From CAMTWZ01 sp041749075 (GTDB lineage Bacteria; Bacteroidota; Rhodothermia; Balneolales; HLUCCA01): 64,000 bases of DNA. The stretch is from positions 62,001 to 126,000 of the forward strand of contig JBGTBY010000002.1 in NCBI GenBank assembly GCA_041749075.1. Reading direction: 5' to 3'. The notes under the pieces were generated by a model, which saw only the letters and a program-made list of their open reading frames with translations, did not search any database and had not been told where the DNA came from. Shown one piece after another: positions 38,770 through 46,469 of the stretch. Positions within the stretch are counted from its first letter, which is position 1. Every line of letters begins with the position of its first letter. The translations under genes were made by a program, and so were the position numbers.

Positions 38770-40206
38770 TTAAAACCGTCTCCATCGATAGCTTGTAGAA
38801 CCGCTATTACTGATTTGGGATTGATAATCGTAGCGGGCGAACCCGATATGATTGATGACGGAAATGCCAGGATACATAAAATTCGTAGGTATGGATAATG
38901 TGAATTCCTGAAGACCTGCAGGTACACGGCGCCTTGTCATACCAGGTCCTCCTCCGGAATTCACACCTGCGGAATATGAAGTACTCCCATTAAACGTAAA
39001 CGATGATAGGTTGCCGTTATAGGGAGGCATCGGTAAGGCGCCATCTTGCGCGACTAGACTCCAGTAACCGTATTTGGTTTCCACAATCTCACGGATGGAT
39101 TCGGAAGTGGTGGTGTAGGTCGTGTCCGTATCCGTGATAGACCGATCCAACAGTTCGACCTTTACCGAGTATCGAAATCCTCCATCCTCAGGTGTCTTTG
39201 CAAGCACCGTGTGTCGGTAGAACGTATTAACCGTGCCATGCCAACAAGGCGGACAGTTTCCGGCTGGGGTTTTCGTGTAAATATGGAGCAAGCGCCATTC
39301 CGTACCCACTTCAAAATTAAACAAATCGACCAATGGCCGGGTTTCCGACTCGAAGTAAAATCTGAATCCGGCGTTAACAGATCCCGCGGTCGCAACGAAC
39401 TCATGACCTGCGATAGATGCGGTGATGGAGTTTGTATTCCAAGGGGTGCCGACAGGGAGTTTTATGGTTGCCTTGCCATATTCGTCGGATATGACGACGG
39501 TGTTGGTTGAGGTCTCTTCGAACCGCACATCTGAAATGGCTTGTGATTGCGATGATTCGAATGTCAGGTAGGCGAAAACGTCATAGGAATCAAATTCGCG
39601 AGTCATCGCCGCCACGATTGCGGTTGTAGCATGAGGGTCGATGGTGATCACGTTTTGGGCAAAATCACTGTGTCGGACTCGGATCACATAATCTGAATTG
39701 TGCGTGATGATGATCGATTTTTCAGACGTTGCACCGAATCCGATCGAGTCACGCACGATTCCATCGATTTCTATCAACATGTGAGCGTTCGTCACATTGT
39801 TCAAAGATCCGTTTGGGAGGGACTCTTTAATCTGAATGACGCGGACTTTACTCGATTGGGCTGATTCCAATGTAGATTGGCCGTCTTTAATAGCCTTCAC
39901 TGAATGTGTGGAAAAGAGATGTTCTCGGTGGTATACCTCAACATTGTAGGTGGATCCTGATTGTGCCGAGAAAGAAGTGTTACCCTCGAAATCGGTTTTC
40001 AAGTGAATCGCACTGTCCAGTGCACTGCTAGTGATGCGGATCGATGCGAATTGCAGAGGCGTTTTTGTGTTTCCAGACACAGACAGTACGGAAAGGGTAT
40101 TCTCCGTCAGATTCGTGTCTGAGTTCGATCCACTTGGCGATGAGCAACCCAGTGCGAACAGGCTAGCGCCGAGAGCTGCTAAGATGATGTGTTTAATCAG
40201 GTTCAT
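38770..40206 (-). CDS. Hypothetical lipoprotein with CPPC motif
   Basis: A 478-residue protein with signal MNLIKHIILAALGASLFALGC, a strong lipobox (L-G-C at Cys21), followed by a Ser/Asn-rich linker. The chain is beta-rich and includes two or three carboxypeptidase-regulatory-like segments (for example TPLQFASIRITSS and GNTSFSAQSGSTYNVEVYHRE). Near residue 320 it carries NCPPCWHG, a CxxC pair. I do not recognise the family. It is convergent with the giant secreted protein, 2 nt apart. Export to the cell surface is possible; the function is unknown. Confidence 0.65.
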   Translation of the reverse strand: MNLIKHIILAALGASLFALGCSSPSGSNSDTNLTENTLSVLSVSGNTKTPLQFASIRITSSALDSAIHLKTDFEGNTSFSAQSGSTYNVEVYHREHLFSTHSVKAIKDGQSTLESAQSSKVRVIQIKESLPNGSLNNVTNAHMLIEIDGIVRDSIGFGATSEKSIIITHNSDYVIRVRHSDFAQNVITIDPHATTAIVAAMTREFDSYDVFAYLTFESSQSQAISDVRFEETSTNTVVISDEYGKATIKLPVGTPWNTNSITASIAGHEFVATAGSVNAGFRFYFESETRPLVDLFNFEVGTEWRLLHIYTKTPAGNCPPCWHGTVNTFYRHTVLAKTPEDGGFRYSVKVELLDRSITDTDTTYTTTSESIREIVETKYGYWSLVAQDGALPMPPYNGNLSSFTFNGSTSYSAGVNSGGGPGMTRRRVPAGLQEFTLSIPTNFMYPGISVINHIGFARYDYQSQISNSGSTSYRWRRF

Positions 40207-40285
40207 GAGAGTTCCTCATCTTGATATCATCCAATGTACTAGTCGATTAGGATAAATTCAACTATTGTTTCACCCATCGGATTCA

Positions 40286-40300
40286 GTTAGCTTAGCTAAC
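40286..40300. promoter_or_regulatory. Perfect palindrome abutting the antitoxin start codon
   Basis: GTTAGCT-T-AGCTAAC (40286-40300) is a perfect 7+7 dyad ending at the base before the ATG. Antitoxins of this class usually repress their own operon by binding such dyads, so this is the likely operator. It leaves no room for a Shine-Dalgarno, which suggests a leaderless mRNA or a start further upstream, for example the in-frame TTG at 40265. Confidence 0.65.
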
Positions 40301-40552
40301 ATGAAACTCGTGAACATGCATCAGGCCAAAAGCCAATTATCCAAGCTGGTGGAAGAAGCCTTAGCCGGTCAGGATGTGGTCATTGCGCGGAATGGCGTGC
40401 CAACAGTAAGGTTGACCCGGTTCAGTGATGATATTCTTCGAACGCCTGGCGCGCTCAAGGGTGAGATATTCATCCCAGATGATTTTGACGAGATCGACGA
40501 AGAGATCATCCGTGATTTTGAAGGGTCGGATGACGATGAATTATTTAATTGA
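40301..40552 (+). CDS. Phd/YefM-family antitoxin
   Basis: An 83-residue protein starting MKLVNMHQAKSQLSKLVEEALAGQDVVIARNGVPTVRL, the canonical Phd/YefM N-terminal DNA-binding fold. The C-terminus is very acidic (DDFDEIDEEIIRDFEGSDDDELFN), as expected of the tail that blocks the toxin active site. It binds DNA as a dimer and represses the operon. It overlaps the toxin gene by 17 nt. The ATG at 40301 fits the family; a TTG twelve codons upstream is an alternative given the missing ribosome binding site. Confidence 0.9.
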   Translation: MKLVNMHQAKSQLSKLVEEALAGQDVVIARNGVPTVRLTRFSDDILRTPGALKGEIFIPDDFDEIDEEIIRDFEGSDDDELFN

Positions 40553-40913
40553 TACCCACATTTTGCTCTGGTGGCTCACTGAAAGTCATCTGTTGCCCAA
40601 GCCGATTCGGACGATACTCGAAAAGAAGCCGGTTTGGATGAGTGTGGTCAGTCCATGGGAAGTATACACGAAAGAGCAGAAAGGCAAATTGGTTCTACCT
40701 CCCACGTTTGATCATGCCATTCGAAGCACAGGATTCATCCGGCTGGATGTGGACCTGAATCATGTGATCGACTATCGATCGTTGCCCCGCCATCATGCCG
40801 ATCCGTTCGACCGGATGCTGATCGCCCAAGCCCGGATCGAAGGGTTGACCCTCATCACCGCAGACAAGCGCTTCACGAAGTATGATGTGGCCGTGACGTT
40901 GGTTCAGCCCTAA
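40536..40913 (+). CDS. VapC-like PIN-domain toxin
   Basis: A 125-residue PIN-domain ribonuclease from the ATG at 40536 (an ATG two codons upstream at 40530 is equally possible). The acidic catalytic set is complete: Asp6 (LIDTHILLWWL), Glu42 (SPWEV), Asp89 and Asp92 (ADPFDRMLIAQA) and Asp110 (ITADKRF). Such toxins cleave tRNA or rRNA when the antitoxin is degraded. It overlaps the antitoxin gene and ends convergently with the acyl-CoA dehydrogenase, sharing CTAA. There is no sign of a mobile element around it except the nearby repeat-bracketed gene. Confidence 0.92.
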   Translation: MNYLIDTHILLWWLTESHLLPKPIRTILEKKPVWMSVVSPWEVYTKEQKGKLVLPPTFDHAIRSTGFIRLDVDLNHVIDYRSLPRHHADPFDRMLIAQARIEGLTLITADKRFTKYDVAVTLVQP

Positions 40914-42049
40914 CCCATCAACGCTTTCCCGATCACCATCCGCTGAACTTCGCTGGTTCCTTCGCCGATTTCCAGGAGTTTCGCGTCGCGCAAGAATCGT
41001 TCGGGATGATATTCTTTCGTGTAGCCGTATCCGCCATGGATTTGGATGGCATCCAGCGCGGCTTGTGTCGCTTTTTCGGACGTGAACAGCTTCGCCATAC
41101 TCGCTTCGATGGTATGCGGCTTGCCATTGTCTTTGAGCCAGGCAGCTTTATGGACCATGTTCCGAGCCGCTTCCAGATTCACCGCCATATCGGCCATTTT
41201 GAAACGGATGGACTGGAAATCGCCGATGGCTTTGCCGAACTGCTTGCGTTGCGAAGCATAATTCACGGATTCTTCCAAGCTGCCACGAATGATGCCGACG
41301 CCGAGTGCGGCGATGCCGATGCGTCCGCCATCCAGCACTTTCATAGTGTCGATGAAGCCATGATTCAATGCGCCGAGTTGATTTTCAGCGGGGATGCGGA
41401 CATCCTCGAAATACAGCTCACACGTGTCGGAACTGTTCATGCCGAGCTTGTGAAGTTTGGGTCCGTGCGAAAATCCCTTCATTCCTTTTTCCACAATGAA
41501 CGCGGTGACGCCTTTCGCACCTTTTTCACGGTCGGTGACAGCTAATACAACAAAGATTTCCCCGACTGAACCTTGCGTGATGAAGATTTTCGAGCCGTTG
41601 ATCACCCATTGGTCGCCATCTTTCACAGCGGTGGTTTTCATGGCAGACGCATCACTTCCGGAACCAGGTTCGGTGAGGGCCCATCCTCCTAATTTTGTGC
41701 CGGTGGCCAACGGAGTGAGATACTTTTTTTTCAGTTCGGGATGTCCGGCGAGGGCGATGTGTCCGGAGCAAAGAGAGGTGTGCGAAGCGACGGTCAAGGC
41801 CAGGCTCGCATCCCAACGGGCGATTTCCTCGATGACCTGCGCGAAGCTGAGAATGTCCGAGCCACCGCCGCCATATTCCTCATCGTGGTACAGACCAAGC
41901 AGGCCGGTTTCGGCCATAAGGGGGATGAGTTCGGATGGAAATTGGCAGGACATGTCGCGCTCGATGACGGACGGAGCTACATGGCGCTCAACGAATTCAC
42001 GGGCGGTATCGCGGATGAGGAGTTGGTCTTCGGTTAGGGCGAAATTCAT
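40910..42049 (-). CDS. Short-chain (butyryl-type) acyl-CoA dehydrogenase
   Basis: A 379-residue flavoprotein from the ATG at 42049 (MNFALTEDQLLIRDTAREF); the upstream in-frame stretch is repeat sequence and not coding. Signatures are LTEPGSGSDASAM, FITQGSVG, RKQFGKAIGDFQ, IHGGYGYTKEYHPERFLRDAK and the catalytic Glu in LLEIGEGTSEVQR. It oxidises acyl-CoA to enoyl-CoA and needs an ETF, encoded just upstream by fixA and fixB. In minus-strand order it follows fixA-fixB-fixC-fixX, separated only by the GxxExxY cassette on the opposite strand, so it was probably once in the same operon. Confidence 0.93.
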   Translation of the reverse strand: MNFALTEDQLLIRDTAREFVERHVAPSVIERDMSCQFPSELIPLMAETGLLGLYHDEEYGGGGSDILSFAQVIEEIARWDASLALTVASHTSLCSGHIALAGHPELKKKYLTPLATGTKLGGWALTEPGSGSDASAMKTTAVKDGDQWVINGSKIFITQGSVGEIFVVLAVTDREKGAKGVTAFIVEKGMKGFSHGPKLHKLGMNSSDTCELYFEDVRIPAENQLGALNHGFIDTMKVLDGGRIGIAALGVGIIRGSLEESVNYASQRKQFGKAIGDFQSIRFKMADMAVNLEAARNMVHKAAWLKDNGKPHTIEASMAKLFTSEKATQAALDAIQIHGGYGYTKEYHPERFLRDAKLLEIGEGTSEVQRMVIGKALMG

Positions 42050-42059
42050 GAAAAAGTAA

Positions 42060-42189
42060 TTTACAGGAGGACGGGGGGACAGGAGGAAAATACCCATTAA
42101 TCCGCATAAAAAGCGCTTTTATAGGAATATTTACAGGAGGATGGGGGAATGGGAGTATAATATTTACAGGAGGATGGGGGGACGGGAGG
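42060..42189. repeat. Three direct copies of a purine-rich repeat upstream of the GxxExxY gene
   Basis: Three copies begin TTTACAGGAGGA and continue with a G-run and GGGAG or GGAGG: 42060-42086, about 42129-42155 and 42162-42189. They differ at a few bases. The third is 26/28 identical to the reverse complement of the copy at 42656-42684. The first copy lies 10 nt before the acyl-CoA dehydrogenase ATG. The remaining spacer bases between copies hold a perfect palindrome (separate entry). Confidence 0.85.
42109..42120. promoter_or_regulatory. Palindrome AAAAGCGCTTTT
   Basis: A perfect 12-bp palindrome in the spacer upstream of the acyl-CoA dehydrogenase. Its core AAGCGCTT recurs next to the fixA start (46226-46233) and upstream of the PUL (52050-52059, AAAGCGCTTT). 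It could be an operator for a LacI-like or similar regulator; this is inference from symmetry and position. Confidence 0.35.
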
Positions 42190-42274
42190 GGTTTATTACA
42201 AGCCCTTTAAATATTGGTACAGATTTAGGAATGAAAGTTCTTGGTAGTTGGAAATCTGTGTCTGATTTTTCGAT

Positions 42275-42682
42275 ATGGAACACTCTCTACTGACTAGTAA
42301 AATCATTCTATCCGCTATGCAAGTTCACACTGAGCTTGGGCCGGGACTACTGGAATCGTTGTATGAAGCGAGTCTGGAGATTGAACTTCAATCAGTGGGA
42401 TTGACTGTCAAAAGGCAAGTAGATGTCCCGGTACTTTACAAAGGCAAAGAGTTGGGAATTGGATTCCGAGCAGATATGATTGTGGAAGGGATGATTGTTC
42501 TTGAATTGAAATCCGTAGAAACACTACTACAAATTCATAGAGCTCAATTAATCACCTACTTGAAAATTCTGAACCTACCGGTGGGGCTGTTGATCAACTT
42601 TAATACCATTCATTTGCGAGATGGTATTCGGAGGTGTGTACCCCATATAGGATCACCTCCTGTCCCCCCATCCTCCTGTTAA
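42275..42682 (+). CDS. GxxExxY protein (PD-(D/E)XK-like fold)
   Basis: A 135-residue protein with the family motif at residues 24-30 (G-LL-E-SL-Y) and a nuclease-like core: Asp67 in FRADMIV and Glu77-x-Lys79 in VLELKSVE, consistent with PD-(D/E)XK folds (PF13366-type). The family is common in Bacteroidota and its role is not known. The gene is bracketed by a purine-rich repeat: three copies upstream and one inverted copy downstream. The downstream copy encodes the last residues (SPPVPPSSC) and supplies the TAA stop. It sits on the opposite strand between fixX and the acyl-CoA dehydrogenase and so looks inserted into that operon. No transposase is present. Confidence 0.88.
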   Translation: MEHSLLTSKIILSAMQVHTELGPGLLESLYEASLEIELQSVGLTVKRQVDVPVLYKGKELGIGFRADMIVEGMIVLELKSVETLLQIHRAQLITYLKILNLPVGLLINFNTIHLRDGIRRCVPHIGSPPVPPSSC

Positions 42683-42684
42683 TC
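42656..42684. repeat. Inverted copy of the purine-rich repeat, overlapping the GxxExxY stop codon
   Basis: CCTCCTGTCCCCCCATCCTC and the following bases are the reverse complement of the copies at 42060-42189. The gene's stop codon TAA at 42680-42682 lies inside it. It also ends 5 nt before the fixX stop, so it forms the whole junction between the two convergent genes. Confidence 0.88.
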
Positions 42685-42689
42685 ATTCT

Positions 42690-42992
42690 TTAACCAAATA
42701 CCCAGGCCACGCCGCGGCCTTCCTCAGGGTCGGGGTAGTTCCAGGTCACGGCGCCCTGATCGCACGCATACATGCAGGTGCCGCACTCGATGCAGTCTTC
42801 GAACTGGAAATGTACTTTCCCGCCCTCATCTTTCACATAACAGTTGGCCGGACACACATACGTCGTGCATTGATGCGGACAGCCGCTGTTGCAAATATCG
42901 GTATCAACCAGGATATGCGGCTTCGCGTCGGTCCGTGCCTGATTTACAAACCTCACTTTTCCCAAGCGCTCAGCGATGGATGTTCGACTCAT
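42690..42992 (-). CDS. fixX: Ferredoxin-like protein FixX
   Basis: A 100-residue iron-sulfur protein from the ATG at 42992 (MSRTSIAERLGKVRF), overlapping the fixC stop by ATGA. Cysteines in CNSGCPHQCTTYVCPANC and CIECGTCMYAC would bind a [4Fe-4S] cluster, as in the ferredoxin domain of ETF:quinone oxidoreductases. FixX works with FixC to pass ETF electrons to the quinone pool. The second Cys group has four residues, so a structural or partial second site cannot be excluded. It is the last gene of the fixABCX order before the inserted cassette. Confidence 0.92.
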   Translation of the reverse strand: MSRTSIAERLGKVRFVNQARTDAKPHILVDTDICNSGCPHQCTTYVCPANCYVKDEGGKVHFQFEDCIECGTCMYACDQGAVTWNYPDPEEGRGVAWVFG

Positions 42993-44320
42993 AACGATCG
43001 TCCTCCTTTGAAGCCCAATTTGAGCATGGTCCACAGATTCGAAAATTTATTGATGGATCCCATCAGCATGGCCGATGTCTTGTCTGTCGGCGTATTGTCG
43101 ATGGTGAAGAAACGGCGTCCGAACTCATTCACCACTTTCGGAACACTTGTGAACATCTCTTTTTCGTGAAGGAATTTCACAGCGCCCTGGAACTTCCGCA
43201 GATCTTTCAAGACATAACTCGCTTCCAATTTTTCCATGTAAGCTTGAAGGGATTTGATGCCGAAATCATTCCGTTCTTTCGCATCGGCGATGGTTTCGGC
43301 GGCGAGGATGCCGCTTTCCATCGCGAAATCCATCCCTTGAATGGCTTTTCCAGAATTCAATAACAGATTCGCGGCCTCACCAGCGATCAAGACACCATCA
43401 CCCACTAATTTTTTCGGCATTGCCCGCATATCACCGGTGGATACCACATGTGCCGAATATTCGACGGTTTCGCCGCCTTTGAGCATGTCTTTCAGGACCG
43501 GATGTTGCTTGAAATCGCTCAGAACATCATACACTTTCTTCTGATCACTCAGGGTTTCGCGCATCGATTTCAGGTTCAGCACCAAACCCAGCGAAATGCT
43601 GTCTTTGTTGGTATATAGAAATCCGCCACCTTCCACGCCACCACTGGCTTGACCGATGAACTCATTCGTCAATCCGGCGTCTCCGGATAGTTGGAAGCGG
43701 TCTTCGAGCACATTTCGGTCGAAGCGGATCACTTCTTTGATGCCTGTGGCCATGTAATCGGCCGGCACATACGCCGTTTGCATGCCGATCTTGCGAACGA
43801 GCAAGTTGTTGACACCTTCAGCCAGAATGATGGAATCGGCATAAAACTCATCCCCACCGGCTTTGATGCCGACGGCTTTCCCGTTTTTGAGGATCACATC
43901 CTCCACTAATATGCTGGTGGCAAGCAGCGATTCTTCGGCAAAATCACTGGCTGCGATGGCTTCTTCCACTTTGGATGCGAGCCATGCGTCGAATTTCGCC
44001 CGCAACACAATGATGCCCTTGTAAGGCGGTTGGTTGAAATGCTCGGATTTGAAGTCGATCGAAAAGGCGGATGTCTCATCCAAAAAGGTGAGGCGGCGAT
44101 GATTCACGAACCGCTCGAAACCGGCTTTTTCGTCCCAATAATCGGGAACGAGATCGTTGAGGCGGGTTCCCCATAGTACACCACCCGATACGTTTTTCGC
44201 GCCGCTGAATTCGCCCCGCTCGATGAGCAGGAATTTCAGGTTGCGACGTGCGAGGGTGAGGGCCGCGGAGAGTCCGGCGATGCCGCCACCGACAATGATG
44301 CAATCGAATTTATCGTCCAT
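42989..44320 (-). CDS. fixC: FixC-type ETF:quinone oxidoreductase flavoprotein
   Basis: A 443-residue FAD-dependent oxidoreductase. The N-terminal dinucleotide fold is CIIVGGGIAGLSAALTLARR (GGGIAG at 11-16), followed by SGGVLWGTRLNDLVPDYW and a C-terminal LIAGEAANLLLNSGKAIQGMDFAMESGILAAE, the second FAD contact of the FixC/ETF-QO family. With FixX it forms the membrane-facing unit that reduces quinone. It overlaps fixB by 11 nt and fixX by 4 nt. Without nitrogenase genes in view, a role in acyl-CoA oxidation is likely; FixABCX-type electron bifurcation is possible but not shown by the sequence. Confidence 0.93.
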   Translation of the reverse strand: MDDKFDCIIVGGGIAGLSAALTLARRNLKFLLIERGEFSGAKNVSGGVLWGTRLNDLVPDYWDEKAGFERFVNHRRLTFLDETSAFSIDFKSEHFNQPPYKGIIVLRAKFDAWLASKVEEAIAASDFAEESLLATSILVEDVILKNGKAVGIKAGGDEFYADSIILAEGVNNLLVRKIGMQTAYVPADYMATGIKEVIRFDRNVLEDRFQLSGDAGLTNEFIGQASGGVEGGGFLYTNKDSISLGLVLNLKSMRETLSDQKKVYDVLSDFKQHPVLKDMLKGGETVEYSAHVVSTGDMRAMPKKLVGDGVLIAGEAANLLLNSGKAIQGMDFAMESGILAAETIADAKERNDFGIKSLQAYMEKLEASYVLKDLRKFQGAVKFLHEKEMFTSVPKVVNEFGRRFFTIDNTPTDKTSAMLMGSINKFSNLWTMLKLGFKGGRSL

Positions 44321-45275
44321 ACACGGTTTTCAGTTCCGCGATCAGCGGCGGAAGGATTTTGTACAAATCACCGACCAAGCCATAGGTGGCATATTGGAAG
44401 ATAGGTGCATCCGCGTCTTTGTTGATGGCGACGATCACTTTGCTGTTGAGCATACCGGCCACATGTTGGATGGCGCCGGAAATACCGATCGCGAAATACA
44501 GGGTTGGGGATACCACTTTTCCAGTCTGACCGATTTGCGCCGTCGCAGGAAACATACCGGTTTCCACTACGGCCCGTGATGCGCCAATCGCCGCACCGGT
44601 GACGGATGCGAGTTCATCAATGAGTTTCTTGCCTTCGTCGTCTTTGATACCACGTCCGGCTGCGACCACGACTTGGGCTTCGTTCAGATCCACTTGGCTT
44701 CCCGCACTTGATAGGATTTCTTTTAGCAGGATGCGGATGTCGCCCGGTTGGTATTCCACCGTTGTGATGCGGGGAGTGGACGGCGCCGTGGTGGCATCAT
44801 AGGATCCGGACCGGACCGAAACCAGCACAAGATCGGCCTTGGCTTCGGCCTGTGCGAGGATTTTTGCTGCCATGACCGGACGAGTGGCGCTCACACCACC
44901 GGAAATCAGTTCAAAGCTGGACACATCCGGGAGTGCGGCCGCGCCGAGGGAGGATGCGAGGGCTCCGAGCACGTCTTTCGTCGCTTCGGTGGATGCGCAG
45001 GCAAACACAGAGGGTTTCGCTGTGGACAGAATCTGGGAAAGCGCCTGTGTAAGGGGCTGATTGAGATGCGAGGCGAAGATGGGATCGGCGATGGTGAAGA
45101 TCTCGGCAGGGCCGTAGGATGCGATGTCATCGGAATATCGAGCTGGGTCGGGGTCTACGACAGCCGCGGCGAGGGGAATGCCGGCCTTGGAGGCGAGGGA
45201 GCGGGCGTGGGATAATACTTCCAGCGACGATTTCTTGATTTTGCCGTTGGATGTTGACAGGTATACTAAAATCAT
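44310..45275 (-). CDS. fixB: Electron transfer flavoprotein alpha subunit (FixB)
   Basis: A 321-residue ETF alpha subunit. The C-terminal FAD domain is clear: VVAAGRGIKDDEGKKLIDELA, GASRAVVETGMFPATAQIGQTGKVVSPTLYFAIGISGAIQHVAGM and VAINKDADAPIF. It pairs with FixA to receive electrons from the acyl-CoA dehydrogenases. The start is the ATG at 45275. A 174-bp spacer filled by octamer repeats separates it from fixA, unusual since alpha and beta genes normally abut. Confidence 0.94.
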   Translation of the reverse strand: MILVYLSTSNGKIKKSSLEVLSHARSLASKAGIPLAAAVVDPDPARYSDDIASYGPAEIFTIADPIFASHLNQPLTQALSQILSTAKPSVFACASTEATKDVLGALASSLGAAALPDVSSFELISGGVSATRPVMAAKILAQAEAKADLVLVSVRSGSYDATTAPSTPRITTVEYQPGDIRILLKEILSSAGSQVDLNEAQVVVAAGRGIKDDEGKKLIDELASVTGAAIGASRAVVETGMFPATAQIGQTGKVVSPTLYFAIGISGAIQHVAGMLNSKVIVAINKDADAPIFQYATYGLVGDLYKILPPLIAELKTVYGR

Positions 45276-45307
45276 GAGTAGGGAAAGATATTGGTAGCTA
45301 GAAATAA

Positions 45308-45445
45308 CAAGTACTCAAGTACTCAAGGAAGAATAAGAATGAACAAGTACCCAAGTACTCATGGAAGAACAAGGAAGAGTGGCACTTGAGTACCTGAGAA
45401 CCTGAGAACATAATCTTGCTTGAGTACTTGAGCACTTGATCTTCC
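45308..45445. repeat. Octamer repeat block (CAAGTACT family) between fixA and fixB
   Basis: Plus-strand words CAAGTACT CAAGTACT at 45308-45323 and CAAGTACC CAAGTACT at 45344-45359 face inverted words TTGAGTAC CTGAGAAC CTGAGAAC at about 45387-45408 and TTGAGTAC TTGAGCAC at about 45420-45435. Both halves also hold GGAAGA-type spacers. The block starts within a few bases of the fixA stop codon at 45450-45452. The same words occur after the gcdH stop, 17.5 kb away. Confidence 0.88.
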
Positions 45446-45449
45446 TTGT

Positions 45450-46220
45450 TTAAATGACTTTGGCCTCGTTTTGGAGCAAGTTTACCAGTTGTGATGCCAA
45501 TTCAGCCGGATCCGCTTCAAATTTCTTGCCTGGCGCACGGGCGGGAACATTCGCATAACCCGTAACCATCGTTTTTCCTTTCAAGGCCGCCGCATCCAAG
45601 GCTAGATCACCTAAGCTGATCGTATCCACATTCTTTTTCTTGGATGACATGATGCCTTTCAGACTCGGAATGCGAGGGTTGTTCATATCGTTCGAGCAGG
45701 TGACCAAGCAAGGGAAGGAAAGTGACAACATTTCTTGTCCGGTATCGCCTTGGCGTTTCACCATCAGTCCGTTTCCATCGGATGTGATGCCGACCGCATT
45801 CGCGGCATATGGAAGTCCCGCTTTGTGGGCGATCATCCCGCCAGCTAGTCCAGAATCCGTGTCTTGCGATTGTTTACCGGTGAAGACCGCATCATATGAT
45901 TTGGTTTTGATGAACGCGGCGAGGATGGTGGCGTAGCTGTTGGAATCGAAATCGTCCAGGTTTTCCGCTTGGATATGGAAGCCAGCCTCAGCGCCCATCG
46001 CGAGCGCTTTGCGGATGGTTTCTTTGGCTTTCTCAGGGCCGACCAGAACCACATCCACCTGTCCGCCGTGGGCTTCAGTGAGGACGAGGGCTTCTTCGAC
46101 ACCCGAGGCGTCGTAGGCGTTGAGCACCATGCGATCGGTGTCCATGGAGAGTTGTCCGTTGCGGATGGAAATGGGTGCGGATACATCCGGCACCTGCTTA
46201 ATACAGACGAGTATGTTCAT
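45450..46220 (-). CDS. fixA: Electron transfer flavoprotein beta subunit (FixA)
   Basis: A 256-residue ETF beta subunit starting MNILVCIKQVPDVSAPI, with MVLNAYDASGVEEALVL, GPEKAKETIRKALAMGAE, the nucleotide-binding GKQSQDTDSGLAGGMIA and FPCLVTCSNDMNNPRIPSLKGI. These are diagnostic of the EtfB/FixA family. It is the first gene of fixA-fixB-fixC-fixX. Just upstream of the ATG lies AAGCGCTT (46226-46233), which overlaps the expected ribosome binding site. Confidence 0.94.
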   Translation of the reverse strand: MNILVCIKQVPDVSAPISIRNGQLSMDTDRMVLNAYDASGVEEALVLTEAHGGQVDVVLVGPEKAKETIRKALAMGAEAGFHIQAENLDDFDSNSYATILAAFIKTKSYDAVFTGKQSQDTDSGLAGGMIAHKAGLPYAANAVGITSDGNGLMVKRQGDTGQEMLSLSFPCLVTCSNDMNNPRIPSLKGIMSSKKKNVDTISLGDLALDAAALKGKTMVTGYANVPARAPGKKFEADPAELASQLVNLLQNEAKVI

Positions 46221-46304
46221 TCAGGAAGCGCTTTTTTGGCGTATTATTGGGCTGATTGAATATAAGAATTCTATGTTGATGGGTTTAGTGGAAAAGTCGA
46301 AATG

Positions 46305-46449
46305 CGTAAGAGATGAAACGATGAAATGACGAAAAGATGAAGGGCCACGAAGCACCTTAGTTGTCTAGATGCACTTCATCATTTCATCTTTTCATCTCTT
46401 GGTCTCTTAATCTTCATCATTTCATCTTTTTATCTTTTCGTCTCTTAAA
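46305..46449. repeat. GATGAAA-type low-complexity block between divergent genes
   Basis: A purine-rich arm with AGATGAAACGATGAAATGA (about 46308-46341) faces a pyrimidine-rich arm made of two imperfect 38-bp copies at 46374-46411 and 46412-46449, both beginning CTTCATCATTTCATCTTTT. The two arms are largely complementary. It fills most of the 249-bp spacer between the divergent fixA and amidinohydrolase genes; no gene is visible there. Confidence 0.85.
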
Positions 46450-46469
46450 CTTCGTCTATCTTTGCGCCC

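Noticed and set aside
42060..42684. Bracketed GxxExxY gene considered as an insertion sequence
   Set aside because: No transposase and no obvious target-site duplication are visible, so it is reported as a repeat-bracketed cassette only.
45308..45445. Octamer array considered as a CRISPR
   Set aside because: Units are 8 bp, directly tandem and partly inverted, without regular spacers, and no cas genes are present.
46305..46449. Repeat block considered as a terminator
   Set aside because: It lies between divergent gene starts with no T-run fitting either gene end.
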